Origin: Candidatus Gottesmanbacteria bacterium RIFCSPLOWO2_01_FULL_49_10
Lineage (GTDB): Bacteria > Patescibacteriota > Microgenomatia > UBA10105 > UBA927
Assembly: GCA_001781025.1 (NCBI GenBank)
Contig: MFJZ01000004.1
Location: 25,803-34,708, forward strand
Reading direction: 5' to 3'
DNA length: 8,906 bases
Part shown: in pieces, positions 1-6,370 of the stretch
How positions within the stretch are numbered: the first letter of the stretch is position 1
Layout: every line of letters starts with the position of its first letter
Made by a program: the position numbers and the translations under genes
The notes under the pieces: model-generated
Told to the model about the DNA's origin: nothing
The model's database searches: none
Seen by the model: the letters and a program-made list of their open reading frames with translations, nothing else

Positions 1-741
1 TTTATCCCCCAACAGTCACCGCTTCGTTTTTCCGAGATGATCCCGCACGTGCCATTGGCTGTGCTAACGGCGTATCTATTTTTTGATCTTAGGCAGCGCG
101 CTTTGGTCGGTGTGCCGTGGTTCTCGCCCCGTCAAGGTCCAGACCATTCTTTCGTCCATCACCGCCCTTTCGCTAAGGCCATGACGGGGCTCGAAACGGC
201 GCGCCTCCCCGCGCGCCTCTTTTTATATGTCATGTATCATGTGTCATTTGTCATTCCCACTGGCCTTATTCTTTTGGGTGGCGGGGTCATGTATTCCTCA
301 TGGCTCTGGCAACGGGATTTCGTCGATCACAAGATGCGCTCGTCCTATCCCTTGGTTCCGACAGGGAGTTACGTCATGTACCCACTCAAAGACTTTGTCC
401 TTGCTATGAAATTCCTGCAGGACGCAACCAGCAGAGATACCGTTATCCTTTCTGAAACGACCGCCGGCAATTATATGCCGGTCTATAGCGGCAACCGCGT
501 GTACGTGGGCCACGCAAATACCGTCAAAGCAGAGGAGAAAGAGGCAGCGGTGAGGTTTTTTTTCCGCGGAAGCATGACTGCCGGGAGCGCCAAAGATTGG
601 CTTCGGAAGGAGCGTTTGTCCTGGATCTTTTTCGGTCCGCAGGAGATGGAGGAAGCAGGAACCGGCGATTTGGCAAACATATATCCGTTTCTCGTCCCAT
701 CGTATAAAAACAGCTACGTAACGGTCTACCATCTGCCATAA
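1..741 (+). CDS. C-terminal part of a polytopic GT-C-like membrane protein (5' end outside the window)
   Basis: The frame is open from base 1 to the TAA at 739-741, giving 246 residues. The ATG at 37 is probably internal, because the codons before it (FIPQQSPLRFSE) read as protein. Two hydrophobic segments are visible, about residues 17-30 (PLAVLTAYLFF) and 75-100 (FVIPTGLILLGGG). A soluble C-terminal domain of about 130 residues follows and is probably extracytoplasmic. It contains SETTAGNYMPVYSGNRVYVGH. From memory, a similar G-N-Y-P-Y-G-R-V-GH pattern occurs near the C-terminus of large polytopic GT-C-type proteins in CPR bacteria; I cannot verify this here. The likely role is glycan assembly or transfer at the membrane. 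The link between the two hydrophobic segments (residues 31-73) is polar, His/Arg/Pro-rich and encoded by an imperfect palindrome. The next gene starts 25 bases downstream, consistent with one operon. The family assignment is only to fold class. Confidence 0.7.
   Translation, partial: FIPQQSPLRFSEMIPHVPLAVLTAYLFFDLRQRALVGVPWFSPRQGPDHSFVHHRPFAKAMTGLETARLPARLFLYVMYHVSFVIPTGLILLGGGVMYSSWLWQRDFVDHKMRSSYPLVPTGSYVMYPLKDFVLAMKFLQDATSRDTVILSETTAGNYMPVYSGNRVYVGHANTVKAEEKEAAVRFFFRGSMTAGSAKDWLRKERLSWIFFGPQEMEEAGTGDLANIYPFLVPSYKNSYVTVYHLP
91..218. repeat. Long imperfect palindrome inside the first gene
   Basis: The arms pair in nested order: AGGC 91-94 with GCCT 215-218, GCGCG 96-100 with CGCGC 210-214, GCCGT 114-118 with ACGGC 196-200, and CCCCGTCA 127-134 with TGACGGGG 182-189. 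GG and CC at 136-140 then pair with 177-180. The central loop is about 36 bases. The frame stays open through the palindrome, adding polar residues between two membrane segments. Pairing is interrupted by bulges, as expected of an old, decayed element. It spans about 128 bases, like the palindrome at 6710-6837, although the two sequences are not obviously alike. Confidence 0.6.
228..255. repeat. Four tandem heptamers, TGTCATG-type
   Basis: Four consecutive 7-base units are seen: TGTCATG (228-234), TATCATG (235-241), TGTCATT (242-248) and TGTCATT (249-255). They start ten bases after the right end of the 91-218 palindrome and remain coding (residues YVMYHVSFVIP). A related unit, TGTCAAA, brackets the palindrome inside the YfhO gene at 1895-1961, so the heptamer seems tied to these insertions. 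A length of 7 does not preserve frame for single-unit changes. Confidence 0.6.
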
Positions 742-753
742 TCGTCCCTTCCC

Positions 754-760
754 AGAGGAG
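754..760 (+). promoter_or_regulatory. Strong Shine-Dalgarno for the methyltransferase
   Basis: AGAGGAG lies six bases before the ATG at 767. It is the clearest ribosome binding site in the window, and it fixes the start of the methyltransferase gene. It also shows that this gene is translated independently rather than only by coupling to the upstream gene. Confidence 0.8.
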
Positions 761-766
761 ACACCA

Positions 767-1534
767 ATGTCATTGACGTATAAATCACGATACTTTCAGG
801 TTATCGAGAAGAATGAAAGAAACCATTTTTGGTTTGCTGCTAGGAATAGGCTGCTCGGAAACCTTTTGACCCGTTTTGTCCCCAGTCCCAACGGTAAGGC
901 ATACATAGAAGTCGGTTGCGGCACGGGCGTCGTCCTCCCGCTCCTCATAAAATTGGGATTTACGGTCACCGGACTTGATGTCAACAGTAGGGCGATCCTC
1001 TACGCCAGAAAGAAAACAAATGCCAGACTTGTCCGTCAGTCACTGTACTCGTATAAAACAAAGGAGAAATACGATTGTGTCGGCGTGTTTGATGTTCTGG
1101 AGCACCAGACGAATGACCGTTTGTTTCTCAGGCGTTGCTTTGATTTGCTTGTGCCCGGCGGGTACATCTTCCTTACCGTTCCAGCCGGGAAGTGGTTATG
1201 GACGAGGATCGATGCCGAGTCAGGGCATAAGCGCCGCTACGAGGCTGCAGAACTTGTGCGGGTCGTCCGGCGCGCGGGTTTCGACGTCGAGTTTTGGAAC
1301 TACTGGAACGCGCTCCCCCTGCCGTTTTTTTTGGCCAAGCGCGCAATTTCTTCTCTCGGCCGGTCGCAGGGGACGATTGCGCGGTACGTCAATCGGCCAC
1401 CCTGGCTTATCAACAGCTTTCTGTATGTGCTTCTCGTCCTTGAGGCAACATATATGTTTACGGTTCACTATCCCGTCGGCGCAAGCTTTGTTTTGTGTGC
1501 CAAGCGCCCCAGGAGTCCCGATTATCGCCCATGA
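767..1534 (+). CDS. Class I SAM-dependent methyltransferase
   Basis: A 255-residue protein with a Rossmann methyltransferase core. Motif I is EVGCGTG at residues 48-54 and binds SAM. The acidic residue that holds the SAM ribose is D71 at the end of the next strand (TGLD). FDVLEH at 108-113 is the motif IV region, and LLVPGG at 127-132 is the post-motif loop. The N-terminal NHFWFAARNRLL (19-30) resembles the H-W-W-F-R-R element found before motif I in many Methyltransf_11/23 proteins near polysaccharide genes. A hydrophobic stretch at 215-232 (NSFLYVLLVLEATYMF) could anchor the enzyme to the membrane. The probable role is methylation of a sugar or lipid-linked intermediate; the substrate cannot be read from the sequence. 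The TGA stop overlaps the ATG of the next gene (ATGA, 1531-1534), so the two are translationally coupled. The class is secure, the substrate is not. Confidence 0.92.
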   Translation: MSLTYKSRYFQVIEKNERNHFWFAARNRLLGNLLTRFVPSPNGKAYIEVGCGTGVVLPLLIKLGFTVTGLDVNSRAILYARKKTNARLVRQSLYSYKTKEKYDCVGVFDVLEHQTNDRLFLRRCFDLLVPGGYIFLTVPAGKWLWTRIDAESGHKRRYEAAELVRVVRRAGFDVEFWNYWNALPLPFFLAKRAISSLGRSQGTIARYVNRPPWLINSFLYVLLVLEATYMFTVHYPVGASFVLCAKRPRSPDYRP

Positions 1535-3675
1535 AACGTTTTTCTAGAATTTTCTTGAATCTTCCCCTCCCGTTTTTGGCATACGGGGTCGTGATCGCGA
1601 TCGTCTGGGGGAGGACGCTCGTGCCAGGAAATGAGCTTCTCTTCGGAGACGATATCCATCGTCAATACTACTTTTACCGACAGTTTGTGAATAGCTTCCT
1701 CCGGCAGGGGATATTCCCCTGGTGGAACCCGTACAACTTCTCCGGAACGCCGTTTATGGCCAATGCCATCACCAATATCTGGTATCCGCCGACGTGGCTG
1801 TTTTTCTTTCTGCCTCTCAACCTCGCGTACAGTTGGCACATTGCCCTCCACATCCTGTGGGCGATGATAGGGATGTATTGCGCCATCCGCGCAATGTCAA
1901 ATGTCAAATGTCGCGCCGTCGCCGAAGCGGCTATGGCGCGTCGGCGACAAATGTCAAATGTGGGTGCGTGGCTCGCCGGTCTGGTCTTCGGGTTGTCCGG
2001 ATTTTTTAGCGCCCGCGTATGGGCAGGGCACGTGGATGTGATTGCCGCGGCCGCTTGGATGCCGTGGGTGTTTGGGGCGTATTGGAGGATGATGGCGCGT
2101 CCATCGCGGAAAAATATCGTGATAAGTGCGTCCGTTTTTGCGCTCCAACTCTTTGCCGGATACCAGACCATGGCATTTTTTACTTTGGAGGCGGTCTTTA
2201 TCGCGTGCGCCGTCCATTGTTATTGCGCCAAAAGTCTTCGGCCGCTTGGCGCATGTATTGTGGCAAGTGTTTTGGGCGTGGGACTTGCCGGATTACAGGT
2301 TGTGCCGGTGCAGGAATTTTTCCGGCAAAGTATTCGAACGTACACCCTCCCGTACCAGTGGCACGCATACGGCTCCTTGACCTTTGATAGTATGAGGCAG
2401 CTCCTAACACCCTTTCCCTTCGGCGATCAGGTGAGCTATCGGGGACCCCCTCCCAATTATCCCGAACACGCGATGTATGTGGGGGTCGTGGCACTGGCGT
2501 TTCTTGGTCTGGCACTTATCGCAAAGAGGAAAGGGCGACCACTCCTCGTCGTTTTTGGATCGATCACCCTCTTTGCTCTCTGGGTGTCTCTCGGACCCAA
2601 TGCGCCCTTTGATCTCCAGTATCTACTGTGGAAAGCAGTGCCCATGTATCACTACCTCCGGTTTCCGCCGCGGCACCTCATCCTGTTTGTTTTTGGCGCA
2701 AGCGCACTTTGCGGCATCGGATTATCACTCGTCCGTGGGAGATTTATGCAGCTTGTGGTTACAGGAATCATTCTTGTTGAACTCATTCCCTTTGCCAGGC
2801 ACTTTATTGCGCTCCGGCCGACGCCCGAGATGCGGCACGATAGGGAACTTGTAAAAATTCTTACTCGCGATAAAGAGCCGTATCGATCCTTGCAAAATTT
2901 CGGCGTCTGGGTGCCGCCCCGGGACGCCCTGGATTTTGACGCGACCATGCAGTATCGGATATATTCCGCGACCGGCTACGACCCGTCGATTCTTCGAAGC
3001 TACTACGCATTTATTGATGCGGCAAACGGGGCTACTGCGCCAAGCATCCTAGACCACGACGTGCAAGTGCCGTACCTTAATGTGTTTTCGACCGCGACGG
3101 ATTTTCTTAACATCAAATACATCCTTGTCCCGCGCGCATACGACCCTCTCTATGGGGTGAAAAGCGATCGGTTTGTCCTGCTGCGGGAAGATATAAGCCG
3201 CGACTGGCGGCTCTACGAAAACAAAAGTGTGTTGCCTCGGTATAACGTTTTCGACCAAGTTGAGTTTGGGGAGGAGGGTGAGATCAGTCAAAAGATCAGG
3301 CTCGGGCAGAAGGACCTGCGGGCGAGTGTCCTTATTCAGGCAAATCCCGTGAATGCCCCTCAGGCCAATTGCGGTCCCGGTGATACGAAGGATATTCGCG
3401 TGACTTCCTATACACCCAACTCCGTGGGGGTAACGACTGCGACGACGTGCAACGCATACCTCGTAAGTTCTGACGTCTATTACCCTGGATGGCACGCGTA
3501 CATCGATGGAAAAGAAACACCTATTTATAAAGGAAATATGTCTTTTCGAACAATTTATATACCCAAAGGAGAACACACGATAGAGTTCAAATTTACGCCG
3601 ACCATTTTTATCCTCGGCGGCTTAGTGACCCTTGTTTCCATTGGTATTTCTCTCCTACTATGGCGTCCTGGTTGA
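1531..3675 (+). CDS. YfhO-family polytopic membrane protein
   Basis: A 714-residue protein starting at the ATG inside the ATGA overlap. An earlier in-frame ATG at 1495 lies within the methyltransferase gene and would add 12 non-membrane residues. TM1 is about residues 12-30. It is followed by LLFGDD (37-41), whose acidic pair sits where GT-C enzymes place their first-loop catalytic aspartate. WNPYNFSGTPF (65-75) and the many following hydrophobic segments are typical of the YfhO family (PF09586). The C-terminus has a beta-rich extracytoplasmic domain with YYPGWHAYIDGK and a last TM segment (about residues 688-708), also family hallmarks. YfhO proteins are linked to glycosylation of wall or lipid-linked polymers. 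Residues 122-144 (MSNVK...QMSNV) hold an extra polar, Arg/Ala-rich stretch encoded by a hairpin between heptamer repeats; relatives usually pass directly into the AGLVFGLSGFF helix. The gene overlaps the next by 16 bases. Confidence 0.9.
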   Translation: MKRFSRIFLNLPLPFLAYGVVIAIVWGRTLVPGNELLFGDDIHRQYYFYRQFVNSFLRQGIFPWWNPYNFSGTPFMANAITNIWYPPTWLFFFLPLNLAYSWHIALHILWAMIGMYCAIRAMSNVKCRAVAEAAMARRRQMSNVGAWLAGLVFGLSGFFSARVWAGHVDVIAAAAWMPWVFGAYWRMMARPSRKNIVISASVFALQLFAGYQTMAFFTLEAVFIACAVHCYCAKSLRPLGACIVASVLGVGLAGLQVVPVQEFFRQSIRTYTLPYQWHAYGSLTFDSMRQLLTPFPFGDQVSYRGPPPNYPEHAMYVGVVALAFLGLALIAKRKGRPLLVVFGSITLFALWVSLGPNAPFDLQYLLWKAVPMYHYLRFPPRHLILFVFGASALCGIGLSLVRGRFMQLVVTGIILVELIPFARHFIALRPTPEMRHDRELVKILTRDKEPYRSLQNFGVWVPPRDALDFDATMQYRIYSATGYDPSILRSYYAFIDAANGATAPSILDHDVQVPYLNVFSTATDFLNIKYILVPRAYDPLYGVKSDRFVLLREDISRDWRLYENKSVLPRYNVFDQVEFGEEGEISQKIRLGQKDLRASVLIQANPVNAPQANCGPGDTKDIRVTSYTPNSVGVTTATTCNAYLVSSDVYYPGWHAYIDGKETPIYKGNMSFRTIYIPKGEHTIEFKFTPTIFILGGLVTLVSIGISLLLWRPG
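1893..1961. repeat. Hairpin flanked by heptamer direct repeats, inside yfhO-like gene
   Basis: The perfect inverted repeat GTCGCCGA (1918-1925) and TCGGCGAC (1941-1948) encloses a 15-base loop. An alternative pairing joins CGCGCC (1912-1917) to GGCGCG (1935-1940). Tandem AATGTCA units lie on the left (1893-1912). One and a half units lie on the right (1950-1961), so ATGTCAAATGT occurs at 1894-1904, at 1901-1911 and at 1951-1961. Removing 1894-1950 (57 bases, 19 codons) leaves an uninterrupted frame reading AIRAMSNVGAWLAGL. That is what a YfhO protein without an insertion should look like. This supports an insertion or repeat-mediated expansion. Confidence 0.7.
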
Positions 3676-5264
3676 AACGTATTCTCAAATACCATGTAGG
3701 GATAGGCATTTCATTGCTGTTTTTTACTATCGGTATCGCCACCTTGCCTTCCTATGGAATTACCTGGGATGAACCGGAAAACTTTTTTGTCGGACGGGTG
3801 AACCTCAACATCATTGCAACCGGTAACCTCCGATATCTGGATGATCCGAATGATCTTCGTGTCGCGCCCCCGCTCCAGTTTCGTGCGGACACCCATTGGG
3901 AGCGGTATCCACCATTTGCCAGTACCGTTGCCTCGACTTTTTCTTGGCTACTGGCCGAAAAACTCGCGCTCATCCATCCTATTGATGCGCACCACGCGGG
4001 AGTGGTGCTCTTTGGTGCACTCGCCGTGTGGGCGACGCATGCCCTGGCTCTTGAGTTGACCGGCTCTTTCGTGGTCGGAGTCATTGCTGCATTCACCCTA
4101 TTCTTCTTTCCGCAATTTTTTGCTCATAGCCATAATAATGTGAAAGACATCCCGTTGACCGCGCTCTTCGTCACGGCACTTCTCTATATCGTGCGCGCGG
4201 TACGTGTTGGGCGGATGCGCGATGTTTTGACCGCATCGGTGGTCACCGGTATTGCGGGAGCTACAAAATATAATGCAGTATTTCTGTTTCCCATCGCCTT
4301 GTTGTTAATGGTTTGTGTGAAGGGGAAGACCATTATGAATCAACGTTCCTCGCACGTAGGAAAAGGAGTCATATTTCTATGTATCAGTGTCATAAGCCTT
4401 TTTTTGGCTTGGCCATGGGTCGCCATACATCCTGCTGACTCTCTTCGTCTTATATACCAATATGTGAGTACCGTAGGGAGAAACCTTTCAGTGTTATTTG
4501 ACGGGAAGACCTACGGCGCTGGTTTTGATGTGCCCTGGTATTACGCTCCAGCGATGCTTGCAGTCGTGACACCTCTGCCAGCGCTGGCATTTTGTATTGT
4601 AGGAATTTGTACAAGCGTAGGATTCGGATTTGCCAAAGATGCGCATACCAGAGCGAAGGCGTTGCCCTTATTGTGGATCAGTGTCGTTCTTGTACGATAT
4701 CTTCTCCCTTCAACCGTTGTCTACAATGGCATCCGGCATTTCTTCGAAGTTGCTCCGGCGCTCTCTGTCCTTACCGCGTATGGAATAGTTTGGGTAGGAA
4801 ACTGGTTGGCTCGTCGCATCGGTCGGGGTAAAAGGCAAATTATTATACTGTGTTTAGCACTGTTTGTGATCGGGCATGAAATATACGTCACTGTTGTGAT
4901 GCATCCGTATCAGGCGGTCTATTTTAATGAGATTGTGGGTGGACCCAAGTACGCCTCAGAGAGATTCGAGTTTGATTATTGGGGATTCTCGGTGAAAGAA
5001 TTAGTGCAGTGGGTGAACACTCATGAGAGCAATCGAAAAAAAACACTGACCGTCAATTGGATTGGTTTTAGCAGTAAGTATTTTCCTGGGAATAGTTTTG
5101 ATTTGATTACGAGTGGTAGTGCTACTGATTATGTCATCATCCCCCACAGCAACAACTTCTTTTCCGGGGCCCAATCATATTGGCGTGAGAGAGGAACGTT
5201 ACTCTATGCCGTGCAACGCATGGGGGCGGATATTGGATATTTATATGCTACGGGAATACGCTAA
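3660..5264 (+). CDS. GT-C family (GT39/PMT-like) membrane glycosyltransferase
   Basis: A 534-residue protein. The ATG overlaps the end of the YfhO gene by 16 bases with no clear Shine-Dalgarno, so coupling is likely. TM1 is about residues 12-30. It is followed by GITWDEP, whose D37-E38 match the catalytic acidic position in the first outer loop of PMT/ArnT-type enzymes. Other family-like elements are RYPPFAS (82-88), FAHSHNNVKDIP (154-165) and GATKYNAVFLFP (200-211). About ten further hydrophobic segments follow. A soluble tail after about residue 425 includes YFNEIVGG and FEFDYWG. These enzymes take a sugar from a polyprenyl-phosphate donor and transfer it on the outer face of the membrane. 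Donor and acceptor are unknown. The DPM1-like GT2 downstream could make such a donor. The second half of the gene (after about 4290) looks somewhat richer in A/T codons than the first. Confidence 0.88.
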   Translation: MASWLKRILKYHVGIGISLLFFTIGIATLPSYGITWDEPENFFVGRVNLNIIATGNLRYLDDPNDLRVAPPLQFRADTHWERYPPFASTVASTFSWLLAEKLALIHPIDAHHAGVVLFGALAVWATHALALELTGSFVVGVIAAFTLFFFPQFFAHSHNNVKDIPLTALFVTALLYIVRAVRVGRMRDVLTASVVTGIAGATKYNAVFLFPIALLLMVCVKGKTIMNQRSSHVGKGVIFLCISVISLFLAWPWVAIHPADSLRLIYQYVSTVGRNLSVLFDGKTYGAGFDVPWYYAPAMLAVVTPLPALAFCIVGICTSVGFGFAKDAHTRAKALPLLWISVVLVRYLLPSTVVYNGIRHFFEVAPALSVLTAYGIVWVGNWLARRIGRGKRQIIILCLALFVIGHEIYVTVVMHPYQAVYFNEIVGGPKYASERFEFDYWGFSVKELVQWVNTHESNRKKTLTVNWIGFSSKYFPGNSFDLITSGSATDYVIIPHSNNFFSGAQSYWRERGTLLYAVQRMGADIGYLYATGIR

Positions 5265-5338
5265 GCGAGAACAGAGCGTTTGATGGAGCAAGATGAGCAC
5301 TTGTAATTTACGTCTCATCGGCTTAGAGTGTGTATCAC

Positions 5339-6370
5339 ATGAAATTATTGCTTTTCGGCGGAGCTGGATTTATCGGGACCAATATAGTACGGGAAGCCCT
5401 GTCTCGCGGACACGGGGTCGTCGTCTTTGACAATCTCGAGCGCAAAGGCGTTGACCGGAACCTGTCCTTTTTTTCCTCTGAAAAATGGCTTACCTTTATA
5501 AAAGGAGATATCAGAAACGAGAAAGACTTGGGGAAGATTCCGACGAACATTGATTGCATCATAAACCTTGCGGCAAATCCTTCGGTTCCGAGAAGTATCA
5601 TCGATCCTCTGTATGATTTTCAGATCAATGTCGTGGGTCACCTCACGGTTCTGGAATACGCGAGGAAAAACGGGAATATCCCGGTCATTTTGGCCTCCAG
5701 CAATAAAGTCTATACTGACAAGCTCAATACCTACCAGCTCGTCGAGACTGCTACCAGATATAGATTTCGTGACAAGCGGCTTGTCCACGGGGTCGACGAG
5801 ACCGCCGACGTAGACGGATGGGACGGATTTACCAATTCTCCCTACGGGGTGGCCAAGCTGGCAGCGGAAAAATATAGCCGCGAGTACTGGAGGCATTATG
5901 GCGTTCCTGTGGTCATAAACCGGATGGGTTGTGTCTATGGAGAGTTTCAGAAAGGTGTTGAGGAGCAGGGGTGGGTCGATTGGTTTCTCCGGGCAAAGCG
6001 TGGGGGTCACACTCTTACGATCTACGGAGACGGAAAGCAGGTGCGCGACGTACTCTTCGGCGCTGATGTGGCGCGACTTTACATTGATGAAGCAGAAAAG
6101 ATGAGTACGCTATCCGGGGCTACGTTCAATGTAGGCGGCGGCACGCGGCCCGGGTATCATACAAGTTTACTTGAGCTTATTGGGCTTATTGACGACATGT
6201 TCCCTGGGAAAAAACTCGTCCTTCGATATGCGCCCTGGAGGTCAAGTGACCAGCGAGTGTACCTTTCTGATATCCGGCGCGTGACCCGGGCGACTGGTTG
6301 GAAGCCGACGACCAGGATCAAGCGTGGCCTTCGGCGCATGTGGGAAGCATACGAACGCTATGGTGAGTAG
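5339..6370 (+). CDS. Extended SDR, CDP-paratose/tyvelose 2-epimerase-like
   Basis: A 343-residue NAD-dependent epimerase. I chose the ATG at 5339 over the in-frame GTG at 5330 because the Rossmann strand MKLLLFGGAGFIG begins immediately. GGAGFIG (7-13) binds the dinucleotide and D31 at the end of strand two suggests NAD. The catalytic elements are LASSNKVY (118-125) and the YxxxK motif, Y169 and K173 (SPYGVAK). Features recalled from CDP-tyvelose 2-epimerase are SNKVY, an ETATRYRF insert with DKR, EEQGWVDWF (208-216), GDGKQVRDVLF (230-240) and the NVGGG segment. Those enzymes invert C2 of CDP-paratose to give CDP-tyvelose. The exact substrate here is not certain. No CDP-glucose pathway partner lies in the window, so a related NDP-sugar substrate is possible. 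The stop lies 11 bases inside the next gene. A 74-base gap separates it from the GT-C gene. Confidence 0.85.
   Translation: MKLLLFGGAGFIGTNIVREALSRGHGVVVFDNLERKGVDRNLSFFSSEKWLTFIKGDIRNEKDLGKIPTNIDCIINLAANPSVPRSIIDPLYDFQINVVGHLTVLEYARKNGNIPVILASSNKVYTDKLNTYQLVETATRYRFRDKRLVHGVDETADVDGWDGFTNSPYGVAKLAAEKYSREYWRHYGVPVVINRMGCVYGEFQKGVEEQGWVDWFLRAKRGGHTLTIYGDGKQVRDVLFGADVARLYIDEAEKMSTLSGATFNVGGGTRPGYHTSLLELIGLIDDMFPGKKLVLRYAPWRSSDQRVYLSDIRRVTRATGWKPTTRIKRGLRRMWEAYERYGE

Noticed and set aside
157..192. tRNA-Glu-like sequence (CATCACCGCCCTTTC followed by GGGGCTCGAAA)
   Set aside because: The 15-base match resembles a tRNA-Glu anticodon arm, but the anticodon stem (CCGCC against TAAGG) and the T stem do not pair and no acceptor stem can be formed. 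The segment also lies inside a coding frame.
975..1547. Alternative + frame of 190 codons over the methyltransferase
   Set aside because: The methyltransferase frame carries the complete SAM motifs and a good ribosome binding site. This frame is Ser/Cys/Arg-rich noise.
1674..2171. Minus-strand frame of 165 codons within the YfhO gene
   Set aside because: It lies wholly opposite a gene with clear membrane segments and family motifs, and has no protein-like features of its own.
5292..5319. Hairpin GATGAG/CTCATC in the gap before the epimerase gene
   Set aside because: The stem has six pairs with a 16-base loop and no following T-run, so it does not support a terminator. It may be chance.
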